Source: Actinoallomurus purpureus
Lineage (GTDB): Bacteria > Actinomycetota > Actinomycetes > Streptosporangiales > Streptosporangiaceae
Reading direction: 5' to 3'
Assembly (NCBI RefSeq): GCF_024055795.1
Contig: NZ_JAMXMY010000003.1
Span: forward strand, 124,001 to 188,000
DNA: 64,000 nucleotides
Shown: one piece after another, positions 8,560-15,914 of the stretch
How the letters are laid out: the number at the start of each line of letters is the position of its first letter
Position numbering within the stretch: position 1 is the first letter of the stretch
Translations under genes and position numbers: made by a program
Notes under the pieces: generated by a model
Told to the model about the DNA's origin: nothing
What the model saw: only the letters and a program-made list of their open reading frames with translations
Database searches by the model: none

Positions 8560-9324
8560 ATGAGTGAGACGACGTCCGGGCGGTACGCCGGCCGGGTGGG
8601 CCTGGTGACCGGGGGAGCGTCCGGCATCGGCGCCGCGACCGCCGTCCGCCTGGCGGCGGAGGGCGCGGCCGTGCTGATCGTCGACGTGTCCGCCGAGGGT
8701 GAGGCCGTCGCGGCCCGCGTCCGGGAGGCAGGGGGCCGTGCGGCGTTCCTGGCCGGAGACGTCAGCCGCGACGAGACCTGGGAGCGCGCCGCGCGCACGG
8801 CGGAGGAGTCGTTCGGCGCCGTCGACGTCCTGGTCAGCAACGCGTACGTCGTCGAGGTGGCGCCCGCGCACGCCATGTCGCCCGACTCCTGGCGCAGGCA
8901 GATCGACGTGTGCCTGACGGCGGCGTTCCTGGGCGCGCGGCGGCTCCTGCCCGGCATCGCCGAGCGCGGCGGCGCGATGGTGATCACATCGTCGGTGCAC
9001 GCCCTCCTCGGGCTTCCCGGGCACCCGGCGTACGCCGCGGCCAAGGGCGGTCTGGTCGCGCTGACCCGGCAGCTCGCGGTGGAGTACGGCCCCGCCGCGC
9101 GGGTCAACTGCGTGATCCCCGGCCCGATCATGACCGCGGCCTGGGAACGGGTGGACGAGGCCGACCGCGCGAAGAGCGTCCAGGCCACCGTCCTGCGGAG
9201 ATTCGGCGAGCCGGAGGAGGTGGCCGCGGCGATCGCCTACCTCGCGTCGCCGGACGCCTCCTTCGTCACCGGCACCACCCTGACCGTGGACGGCGGCTGG
9301 AGCATCACGCGGGACTCTGCGTGA
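8560..9324 (+). CDS. SDR-family sugar dehydrogenase, first gene of the galactonate operon
   Basis: Classical short-chain dehydrogenase of 254 aa: TGGASGIG cofactor loop, Asp after beta2 (IVDVS, favouring NAD+), VSNAY in the NNAG position, catalytic Ser in ITSSVHA and YAAAK (YxxxK). The ATG at 8560 is preceded by GGAGGGG; an upstream in-frame ATG at 8518 has no ribosome site. It is followed after 64 bp by galactonate dehydratase, aldolase and kinase genes. From this context it probably oxidises D-galactose, or a related sugar, to the lactone. Substrate assignment rests on position alone; the SDR assignment itself is secure. Confidence 0.82.
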   Translation: MSETTSGRYAGRVGLVTGGASGIGAATAVRLAAEGAAVLIVDVSAEGEAVAARVREAGGRAAFLAGDVSRDETWERAARTAEESFGAVDVLVSNAYVVEVAPAHAMSPDSWRRQIDVCLTAAFLGARRLLPGIAERGGAMVITSSVHALLGLPGHPAYAAAKGGLVALTRQLAVEYGPAARVNCVIPGPIMTAAWERVDEADRAKSVQATVLRRFGEPEEVAAAIAYLASPDASFVTGTTLTVDGGWSITRDSA

Positions 9325-9388
9325 GCCCGTCCTATGGTGGCCGCGGGCCGCACGGCCAGACCGTCGAGGCCTTCGCCAGGATGATCTG

Positions 9389-10534
9389 ATGAAGATCACC
9401 AGGATCGAGACGTTCCTCGTCCCGCCCCGATGGATGTTCTGCCGCGTCGAGACCGACGACGGCCTCGTCGGCTGGGGAGAGCCCGTCGTCGAGGGCCGCG
9501 CCGAGGTGGTGCGCGCGGCCGTCGACGTCCTCGGCGAGTACCTCATCGGCCGGGACCCGCTGCGGATCGAGGACCACTGGCAGGTGCTGACCAAGGGCGG
9601 GTTCTATCGGGGCGGCCCGGTGCTGTCGAGCGCCGTCGCCGGGCTGGACCAGGCGCTGTGGGACATCGCGGGCCGCCACTACGGAGCGCCGGTGCATCGC
9701 CTGCTGGGCGGGCCGGTGCGCGACCGGGTCCGCGTGTACGCCTGGGTGGGCGGCGACGAGCCGGCCCGGCTTCGGGACGCGCTCGCCGAGCAGGTGGAGG
9801 CCGGCTTCACCGCCGTGAAGATGAACGTCTCGGGCCGGCTGTCCCGCGTGCCCACCGCGACGGAGATCGACCGGATCGTCGAACGCGCCCAGGTCGCACG
9901 GGACGTGCTCGGCCCCTCGCGCGACTTCGCGCTGGACGCGCACGGCCGGGCCACCGTGCCCGCGGCCCGTCAGATCATCGCCGCCGTCGCACCTCTGCGC
10001 CCCATGTTCGTGGAGGAGCCGGTCGCCCCGGAGTACCTGTCCCGGCTGGGCGACCTGGTGGCCGGCACGACGGTGCCGCTCGCGCTCGGCGAACGGCTCT
10101 ACTCCCGCACCGACTTCCTGCCCGCCCTCCAGGCGGGGCTGTCGATCGCCCAGCCCGACCTGTCCCACGCCGGCGGCATCTCCGAGACCCGGCGCATCGC
10201 CGCACTGGCCGAGACGTTCGACGTGCAGCTCGCGCCGCACTGCCCGCTCGGCCCGATCGCGCTCGCCGCCAGCCTGCAGGTCGCGTTCGCGACGCCGAAC
10301 TTCCTGATCCAGGAGCAGAGCGCCGGGATCCACTACAACACGGACGCCGAGCTGCTCGACTACGTTCTGGACCGGACACCGTTCACCTTCGTCGACGGAT
10401 ACGCCGCACGGAGCGACCGGCCCGGCCTCGGCGTCTCGGTCGACGAGGCGGCGGTGCGCGAGGCCGACCGTCGGCCCCATGCCTGGCGCAACCCGGTATG
10501 GCGGCACGAAGACGGTTCCCTGGCCGAGTGGTGA
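9389..10534 (+). CDS. dgoD: D-galactonate dehydratase (enolase superfamily)
   Basis: Dehydrates D-galactonate to 2-keto-3-deoxy-galactonate in the De Ley-Doudoroff route. The 381-aa protein matches the length and residue numbering of E. coli DgoD: Asp183 and His185 in ALDAHGR, Glu209 in VEEP, Glu235 in LGERLY, His284 in APHCPLGP and Glu in QEQSAGIHYN. It therefore has the Mg2+ ligands and both catalytic histidines of the mandelate racemase subgroup. The start MKITRIETFLV is the usual one for the family. It lies between the SDR and the aldolase on one strand, consistent with one transcript. Among enolase-superfamily sugar acid dehydratases this is the best-supported function. Confidence 0.92.
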   Translation: MKITRIETFLVPPRWMFCRVETDDGLVGWGEPVVEGRAEVVRAAVDVLGEYLIGRDPLRIEDHWQVLTKGGFYRGGPVLSSAVAGLDQALWDIAGRHYGAPVHRLLGGPVRDRVRVYAWVGGDEPARLRDALAEQVEAGFTAVKMNVSGRLSRVPTATEIDRIVERAQVARDVLGPSRDFALDAHGRATVPAARQIIAAVAPLRPMFVEEPVAPEYLSRLGDLVAGTTVPLALGERLYSRTDFLPALQAGLSIAQPDLSHAGGISETRRIAALAETFDVQLAPHCPLGPIALAASLQVAFATPNFLIQEQSAGIHYNTDAELLDYVLDRTPFTFVDGYAARSDRPGLGVSVDEAAVREADRRPHAWRNPVWRHEDGSLAEW

Positions 10535-10559
10535 CCGGAGATCAGAGGAGATGACCGGC

Positions 10560-11372
10560 ATGGCCGAGAGCAACGGGGCCGAGAGCGGCATGCGCCAGAG
10601 CAGCGTGACCGAGAGCGGCAGGGCCGAAGCGAGCATGACCGAGAGCGGCATGCGCCAGAGCAGCGTGACCGAGAGCGGCAGGGCCGACGGGAGCATGACC
10701 GGGAGCAGCGTGCAGGAGAACAGCACGGCCGGGGGTGACGGGGCGGATCTGCTCGCGGCGCTGCGCGCCCGCCGGATCCTGGGGATCATCCGGGGCCGGG
10801 ACCCGGACGCGTCCGTACGGGCGGCCGTCGCCCTGGCGGAGGAAGGCGTCGACCTGCTGGAGGTGTCGTTCACCGGGACCGACGCGGCCGCCGTGATCGC
10901 GCGGGTCCGCGCGGAGCTGGGGCCGGGGTTCCGGCTCGGGGCCGGCACCGTTCTGCGCGCCGCCGACGCCGACGCCGCGGCCGCCGCGGGAGCCTCCTTC
11001 GCGGTGACCCCGGCGTTGGGGGAGGGCGTGACCCGGGCGGTCGAGCTGGGGATGCCGGTCGTGGCCGGAGCGCTCACCCCGACGGAGCTGTGGCAGGCGC
11101 ACCTTCTGGGGGCCACGGCGGTGAAGATCTTCCCCGCCGCCCCGCACGGACCGGGCTATGTGCGGGCGCTGCTGGATCCGTTCCCGGACGTTCCCCTCGT
11201 GCCCGTCGGAGGTGTGGGAGCCGAACAGGCGGTGGAGTACCTCACGGCCGGCGCCGTGGCGGTCGGCATCGGCTCGCCTCTCGCCGGCGACGCCCCGCAC
11301 GGCGGTGACCTGACCGCCCTGCGCGAACGCGCCCGCCGTTTCCGCGAGGTCGTGGCACCGTGGACGGCGTGA
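10560..11372 (+). CDS. dgoA: 2-keto-3-deoxy-6-phosphogalactonate (KDPGal/KDPG) aldolase with repeated low-complexity leader
   Basis: Cleaves KDPGal to pyruvate and glyceraldehyde 3-phosphate. The core begins near ADLLAALRARRILGIIRGRD and has the family's GIIRG, EVSFTG, GAGTVL and ATAVKIFPA motifs (Schiff-base Lys in VKIFPA) and the phosphate-binding VPVGGV and AVGIGSPL segments. Normal aldolases begin a few residues before the core. Here about 60 extra residues, rich in Ser, Thr, Gly and Glu, precede it and are encoded by near-identical tandem repeats. Starts at 10551 and 10560 are both possible; AGAGGAG sits nine bases before 10560. The leader is unlikely to contribute to catalysis and may be a recent expansion. 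Confidence 0.88.
   Translation: MAESNGAESGMRQSSVTESGRAEASMTESGMRQSSVTESGRADGSMTGSSVQENSTAGGDGADLLAALRARRILGIIRGRDPDASVRAAVALAEEGVDLLEVSFTGTDAAAVIARVRAELGPGFRLGAGTVLRAADADAAAAAGASFAVTPALGEGVTRAVELGMPVVAGALTPTELWQAHLLGATAVKIFPAAPHGPGYVRALLDPFPDVPLVPVGGVGAEQAVEYLTAGAVAVGIGSPLAGDAPHGGDLTALRERARRFREVVAPWTA
10581..10700 (+). repeat. two 60-bp direct repeats inside the aldolase leader
   Basis: Copies 10581-10640 and 10641-10700 differ at two positions. Each is itself built of two degenerate 30-bp halves (ESGMRQSSVT and ESGRAEASMT). Degenerate halves also flank the block on both sides, so the leader reads as about six 10-residue units. The period is a multiple of three and keeps the frame. Confidence 0.9.
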
Positions 11373-11535
11373 CAGGACACGGCATGACGGAGGGAACCTC
11401 CGGCCCCGTCGAGCTCGTCGACGAGCGGCTGCGATCCTCACGGAGAGGCAGGGCACGGACGTGACGCGGCGACGGGCCGTGACCGGGGGCCGCCGCCGGT
11501 CGACCGGCCGCGAGGACGACACCGGAGGCACACGG

Positions 11536-12501
11536 ATGGGCGACGACCGGCGGATCGAGGTCGTCACGATCGGCGAGACCATGGCCGCCCTGCGCGGCGA
11601 CGGCCCGCTCCGGCTGGGCGGCCCGCTCACGCTCTCGATGGCCGGCGCCGAGACGAACGTCGCGATCGGCCTGGCGCGCCTGGGCCACCGGGTGCGCTGG
11701 GCCGGCGTCGTGGGCGCCGACGAGCTGGGCGAACTGGTCCTGCGCACCCTCCGGGCCGAGAGCGTCGATGTGGGAACGGTCCGGTCCGACCCCACCGCGC
11801 CCACCGGCCTGCTGCTGCAGGAGCACCGGGTGGCGCACGTCACCCGCGTGCACTACTACCGGTCCGGCTCGGCCGGATCGGCGCTGCGGGCCGACGACGC
11901 CGACGCCGCGCTCCCCACCGGCGAGCCGGCCGGCATCCTGCATGTCACCGGCATCACCCCCGCCCTCGGCCCCGACCCTCGCCTCGCGGTCGAACGCGCC
12001 GTGCGCCGCGCCCGCGAGGCCGGCACGCGGGTCTGCCTGGACGTGAACTACCGCTCCCGCCTGTGGGCGCCCGACCTGGCGGCCCGTGTGCTCGGCGAGC
12101 TGCTGCCGTACGTCGATGTCCTCATCGCCTCCGAGGACGAGCTGCCCCTCGTCGCGGGCGGGGAGACGGGCGAGGAGGCCGCGGCCGCACAGCTCCTCGC
12201 CACCGGGATCGGCGAGGTCGTCGTCAAGCACGGCGGCGCGGGTGCGCGCGCCTGGTCGGCCGCCGGGTCCGTACGGATGCCCGCACGCGCCGTCCCGGTG
12301 ACCGGCACCGTCGGCGCCGGAGACGCCTTCACGGCCGGCTACCTGTCCGGTGCCCTCGACGACCTGCCGATCCAGGACCGGCTCGAGCGCGCCGTCACCG
12401 TCGGGGCCTTCGCGGTCGCCGCCGCCGGCGACTGGGAGGGCCTGCCCACCCGCGACGAACTGGCGCTGCTGTCGGCGCCCGACGGCAGCACCATTCGCTG
12501 A
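11536..12501 (+). CDS. kdgK: PfkB-family sugar-acid kinase, 2-keto-3-deoxygalactonate/gluconate kinase
   Basis: Phosphorylates 2-keto-3-deoxy-galactonate (or -gluconate) at O6, supplying the aldolase. The 321-aa protein starts VVTIGETMAAL, contains the first ribokinase signature (GAETNVAIGLARLGH) and ends with the anion-hole and catalytic motif GTVGAGDAFTAGYLSG, where the Asp is the base. The frame is open from 11461, but the ATG at 11536 follows GGAGG at seven bases and begins at the conserved N-terminus. It is the last gene of the operon and converges with a minus-strand gene only four bases away. No transporter or regulator accompanies the pathway genes. Confidence 0.88.
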   Translation: MGDDRRIEVVTIGETMAALRGDGPLRLGGPLTLSMAGAETNVAIGLARLGHRVRWAGVVGADELGELVLRTLRAESVDVGTVRSDPTAPTGLLLQEHRVAHVTRVHYYRSGSAGSALRADDADAALPTGEPAGILHVTGITPALGPDPRLAVERAVRRAREAGTRVCLDVNYRSRLWAPDLAARVLGELLPYVDVLIASEDELPLVAGGETGEEAAAAQLLATGIGEVVVKHGGAGARAWSAAGSVRMPARAVPVTGTVGAGDAFTAGYLSGALDDLPIQDRLERAVTVGAFAVAAAGDWEGLPTRDELALLSAPDGSTIR

Positions 12502-12504
12502 TCC

Positions 12505-13173
12505 TCAGGGGCGGGCGTGGGCGCGGACGGCCTCCTCGATCGGCGCGTCGCCGCCGACGAGCTCGAGCGTCCGCCCGGCCGCCCCTGGGGTGTCGAGCAG
12601 CGCGGCGATCACCGCGGCCACGTCGGCCCGGGGCAGCGCGCCGCGGGGCACGGACTCCTCCAGCCGCACGCGGCCGGTGGGCGGGTCGTCGGTCAGCCGG
12701 CCGGGGCGCAGGATGGTCCAGTCGAGGTCGCGCCTGCGCAGGTCCTCCTCGGCGGCCGTCTTCGCGTCGATGTAGGCGGCCCAGACCTCGTCGCCGCCCG
12801 GCTCCGGGGGCCGGCCGGCGCCCATGGAGGAGACCTGCACGAACCGCCGGACCCCCGCCCGTTCCGCCGCGTCGGCCATCAGCACCGATGCGGCGCGGTC
12901 GACGGTGTCCTTGCGGGCGGTGCCACTGCCCGGACCCGCGCCCGCCGCGAACACCACCGCGTCGGCCTGGTCCAGGTGGACCGCGACGTCATCAAGACTC
13001 GCGGACTCCAGGTCGCAGACGACGGGGGCCGCGCCGGTGGCCCTGACGTCGTCGGCGTGGTCCGGGTTGCGGATCAGTCCGACGACGCCGTCGCCACGCG
13101 CCGCGAGCAGTTCTTCCAGAAGGAGGGCGATCTTCCCGTGCCCTCCCGCGATCACGATTCTCATGCTCCTCAC
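12505..13173 (-). CDS. NAD(P)-binding SDR-like protein (atypical, NmrA/epimerase type)
   Basis: A 222-aa single-domain Rossmann protein: MRIVIAGGHGKIALLL gives the GxxGxxG-like loop, followed by GLIRNPDHADDV, FAAGAGPGSGT, VQVSSMGA and DWTILRPGRLTDD. This is the atypical short-chain group often annotated as NAD(P)H-binding protein or sugar epimerase. It lacks a YxxxK pair in the usual place, although YIDAK is close, so catalysis is uncertain; several relatives are redox sensors. The GTG at 13173 is supported by GAGGG; an ATG at 13164 is possible. It follows the quinone oxidoreductase-like gene on the same strand, 39 bp downstream, and the two probably form an operon. Confidence 0.8.
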   Translation of the reverse strand: MRSMRIVIAGGHGKIALLLEELLAARGDGVVGLIRNPDHADDVRATGAAPVVCDLESASLDDVAVHLDQADAVVFAAGAGPGSGTARKDTVDRAASVLMADAAERAGVRRFVQVSSMGAGRPPEPGGDEVWAAYIDAKTAAEEDLRRRDLDWTILRPGRLTDDPPTGRVRLEESVPRGALPRADVAAVIAALLDTPGAAGRTLELVGGDAPIEEAVRAHARP

Positions 13174-13212
13174 AACACCCTCAGACGGTGACGATCTTCC
13201 CTGGACGACCGA

Positions 13213-14139
13213 TCACGCGATCTCCAGCACGATCTTGCCCCGAGTGTGACCCTCGGCGTTCAGGCGCTGAGCCTCGGCCGCATCGGCGAGCGGGACGATC
13301 TTCGCGAGGGCGACGGTGAGCCGTCCGTCGTCGACCAGGCCCGCGAGCGCGGCCAGATCCGTCGGGTCCGGCCGGACGAAGACGTACCGTCCTCCGCGGT
13401 CGATGACGGACGGGTCGACGATCGAGGCCCAGCGCCCCTTGGCGGTCAGCAGATCGGGGGTGACGTCGACCGCCTCCCCGCCGACCAGGTCGAGGGCGGC
13501 GCTCACCCCGCCCGGCGCGAGGCGGCGCACCGCGTCGGTGAGGCCCGGCCCGTACGCGACCGGCTCGGCGCCGAGCTCGCGCAGATGGTCATGGTTGTGC
13601 GGACTCGCCGTGCCGATGACGCGGGCGCCCTTGGCCCGGGCGATCTGCACGGCGAACGTGCCCACGCCGCCGGACGCGGCGTGGATGAGCACCGTGTCAT
13701 CCGGCGTGATGGTGAGGGCCTTCGTGAGCGCCTGGTAGGCGGTGAGCCCGGCGAGCGGCAGCCCGGCCGCCTCCGCCCACGACAGGTTCCTCGGCTTACG
13801 GCCCAGCGTGCGCACCGGCGCCGAGACCAGTTCGGCGTACGTCCCGCGCTCGACATGGTCCTCGCGGACGTAGCCGATGACCTCGTCGCCAGGGGAGAAC
13901 TCGCTGACGGCCGGGCCCACCCGTTCGACCACCCCCGCCAGGTCCCATCCGGGGATGACCGGGAAGTGGGTCGGGAACAGACTGTCGAGGTACCCTTCCC
14001 GGATCTTCCAGTCCACCGGGTTCACCCCGGCCGCCTTCGCCCGTACGAGCACGGAGTCCGGACCGACCCTGGGCTCGGGCACGTCGGTCAGTTCGAGCAC
14101 CTCGGGCCCGCCGTATCGCTGCATCGTTATCGCTTTCAC
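13213..14139 (-). CDS. zinc-independent NADP-dependent alcohol dehydrogenase/quinone oxidoreductase
   Basis: MDR-superfamily protein of 308 aa: GroES-like N-terminal half (GPEVLELTDVPEPRVGPDSVLVRAKAAGVNPVDWKIREGY), then a Rossmann domain with IHAASGGVGTFAVQIARAKGARVIGT. No structural or catalytic zinc cysteines are present, as in the QOR group. The usual C-terminal LxxAxxAQRLxxxGHTRGKIVLE is complete. It starts at GTG 14139, five bases after GGAGG. The left end of the tnpB element begins almost directly behind that ribosome site, so the native promoter has probably been separated from this gene. Confidence 0.88.
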   Translation of the reverse strand: MKAITMQRYGGPEVLELTDVPEPRVGPDSVLVRAKAAGVNPVDWKIREGYLDSLFPTHFPVIPGWDLAGVVERVGPAVSEFSPGDEVIGYVREDHVERGTYAELVSAPVRTLGRKPRNLSWAEAAGLPLAGLTAYQALTKALTITPDDTVLIHAASGGVGTFAVQIARAKGARVIGTASPHNHDHLRELGAEPVAYGPGLTDAVRRLAPGGVSAALDLVGGEAVDVTPDLLTAKGRWASIVDPSVIDRGGRYVFVRPDPTDLAALAGLVDDGRLTVALAKIVPLADAAEAQRLNAEGHTRGKIVLEIA

Positions 14140-14294
14140 CTAGTCCTCCAGAGGATGCCCCGGCCTTCAGGCCGGGGAGGAATCCGGACTCCGTCAGGAG
14201 CGGCCCGGCGTGGCCGGGACGGCCTGAGAACGGAGTCCGCCGACATTCGGCCATTCGGCTTACACATTCGCATGACAGTTGTAATGTGTCGGTC

Positions 14295-15506
14295 ATGCGG
14301 ACGGCGTACAAGTGCCGGGCCTACCCCGGCCCCGAACAAGCGGCGGTGTTCAGCCGCACGTTCGGGTGTGTGCGTCTGGTGTGGAACAAGACCCTGGCCG
14401 AACGCCACGCGGCGTACCACCAGCGGGGCGAAAAAACCTCTTACAGGCAGACCGACGCGGCGCTGACCGGGTGGAAGAAGACCGAGGACCTGGCGTTCTT
14501 GTCCGAGGTGTCGTCGGTTCCGTTGCAGCAGACGCTGCGGCATCAGCACGCGGCGTTCGCGAACTTCTTCGCCGGCCGCACCAAGTACCCCCGCTTCAAA
14601 ACCCGCAACTCCCGCCAGACCGCGCACTACACCCGCTCGGCGTTCCGCATGAAGAACGACGAGCTGCACATGGCCAAGACCACCACGCCGCTGAGGTTCG
14701 TGTGGTCCTTCGACGACGTCGAGGTGTCCACGCTCAACCCCACCATGGTCGTCATCTCTCGTGATCCGGACGGCCGCTGGTACGTCACGTTCGCCGTCGA
14801 CACCGACACCCCCGAACCCTTGGAGGCGGCCGGGCACGCCATCGGTATCGATCTGGGGATCAAGGACTTCGCGGTCACCAGCGACGGGGAGCGCGTCGCC
14901 AATCCCCGGCATCTGGAGGGCAAGGCCCGCAACCTGGCCCGGTATCAGCGGCGGATGGCCCGCCGCGAGCGCGGGAGCGCCAACCGGCGTAAGGCCAAGG
15001 CCAAGGTCGCCCGCGCCCACCGCAAGGTCCGTAACGCCCGCGCCGACTTCCTGCACCGCACCAGCACCAACCTCGTCCGTCGGGCGGACACGATCGTGAT
15101 CGAAGACCTCGCGGTCAAGAACATGGTGAAGAACCGGAAGCTGGCGCGGGTGATCTCCGATGCGGGGTGGGGTGAGTTCCGCCGGCAGTTGGAGTACAAG
15201 GCCGAACGCGCCGGGCGCACGCTCGTGGTGATCGATCGCTGGTATCCGTCTTCCAAGACCTGCTCGGCTTGCGGGCACCTGCTCGCGGAGCTGAGTCTTT
15301 CCACCCGGCACTGGACGTGTCCGGGCTGCCGTACCCGGCATGACCGGGACATCAACGCGGCCAAGAACATCCTTGCGGCTGGTCGAGCCGTAGCCGGGGA
15401 GAGATCCTCTGGTGATGCCTGTGGAGCTGGTGTCAGACGGCAAGGGTCCTCCCTTCCGCAGTCGGCGCTGAAACAGGAAACCCGCGCCGTGAGGCGCCCG
15501 GCCTAA
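14295..15506 (+). CDS. tnpB: RNA-guided nuclease TnpB (IS605 OrfB family)
   Basis: The 403-aa TnpB is the programmable DNA nuclease ancestral to Cas12; with an omega RNA made from the element's right end it cuts DNA beside a short target-adjacent motif. All RuvC catalytic acids are intact: Asp186 (GIDLGIKD), Glu270 (VIEDLAVKNM) and Asp352 (HDRDINAAKN). The zinc knuckle is Cys323/Cys326 and Cys342/Cys345. An N-terminal helix-turn-helix region (FGCVRLVWNKTLAER) and an Arg/Lys-rich bridge helix are present. ATG 14295 fits the family start. No frameshift is visible, so the protein should be functional. The long reading frame on the opposite strand is a shadow. Confidence 0.93.
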   Translation: MRTAYKCRAYPGPEQAAVFSRTFGCVRLVWNKTLAERHAAYHQRGEKTSYRQTDAALTGWKKTEDLAFLSEVSSVPLQQTLRHQHAAFANFFAGRTKYPRFKTRNSRQTAHYTRSAFRMKNDELHMAKTTTPLRFVWSFDDVEVSTLNPTMVVISRDPDGRWYVTFAVDTDTPEPLEAAGHAIGIDLGIKDFAVTSDGERVANPRHLEGKARNLARYQRRMARRERGSANRRKAKAKVARAHRKVRNARADFLHRTSTNLVRRADTIVIEDLAVKNMVKNRKLARVISDAGWGEFRRQLEYKAERAGRTLVVIDRWYPSSKTCSACGHLLAELSLSTRHWTCPGCRTRHDRDINAAKNILAAGRAVAGERSSGDACGAGVRRQGSSLPQSALKQETRAVRRPA

Positions 15507-15567
15507 AGGCCGGATCGGCCGCAAGGCCGATGGGAATCCCCCTTTCTTCAGAAGGGGGAGGAAGTCA
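15420..15567 (+). ncRNA. putative omega RNA (reRNA) scaffold at the right end
   Basis: In IS605-type elements the guide scaffold is the 3' end of tnpB plus the right end, and the guide is the flanking host DNA. Here three stem-loops (15498-15513, 15515-15528, 15537-15558) close the element. The guide would begin at about 15568, reading into the tail of the minus-strand operon. The 5' limit is a guess. Confidence 0.45.
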
Positions 15568-15606
15568 AACACCAAGCGTTACCCGAGCCCCAGCGCTCAC
15601 ACCTCC

Positions 15607-15912
15607 TCAGTGGCGTGTCGCACCCGGCAGCCGATGTTTCGGCGGCGTATCGGTCCGGCCCGCCGTCCGCCACAGCTGGAGATATTGCGTACCGCCCCGC
15701 GTCGCCTGGGGGTTCATCGGGCCGGGCCGGACCACCACCGTGCGCGTCGCCATGACGAAGTCGCTCGACGGGCGGATGAGGAGCTGCCAGTCCAAGGTGC
15801 CGTACGCGGAAGTGTGCTCGGTCATCGCCACCCCGAGCGCGGGTCTGCCCAGGGGATCGCGCACCTGGCCGAGACTACGGACCCCTGGCAGCCCCGCCGG
15901 GATCGAGGGAGC
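15607..15912 (-). pseudogene. C-terminal remnant of a CU044_5270-type protein
   Basis: The frame has strong third-position G/C bias and reads PSIPAGLPGVRSLGQVRDPLG, then RPALGVAMTEHTSAYG and LLIRPSSDFVMATRTVVVR. The pattern PGV, D-x-x-GRP, 'relieved' repeat end and a TRTVVV-like finish resembles the C-terminal domain of the actinobacterial CU044_5270 family, proteins often paired with sigma factors. Nothing of the N-terminal part is present: upstream sequence is already the C-terminus of the membrane GTPase gene, three bases away. A short independent gene from the GTG at 15864 or ATG at 15825 cannot be excluded. The family call is weak. Confidence 0.4.
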
Positions 15913-15914
15913 GC

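Larger units (their letters stand above)
14151..15567 (+). mobile_element. IS200/IS605-family tnpB-only element
   Basis: Non-autonomous element with tnpB but no Y1 transposase. The left part holds hairpin CCCCGGCC-TTCA-GGCCGGGG (14158-14177) and a second stem GGACTCCGT/ACGGAGTCC (14185-14241). The right end holds CCGGCCTAAAGGCCGG, CGGCCGCAAGGCCG and a final hairpin CCCCCTT...AAGGGGG followed by AGGAAGTCAA. Hairpin ends without terminal inverted repeats are typical of IS605. The right boundary at about 15567 is better supported than the left. Confidence 0.75.

Noticed and set aside
14136-15575. 479-codon open frame antisense to tnpB
   Set aside because: Runs across the whole element including both end hairpins and lacks protein-like composition, whereas tnpB has all catalytic motifs.
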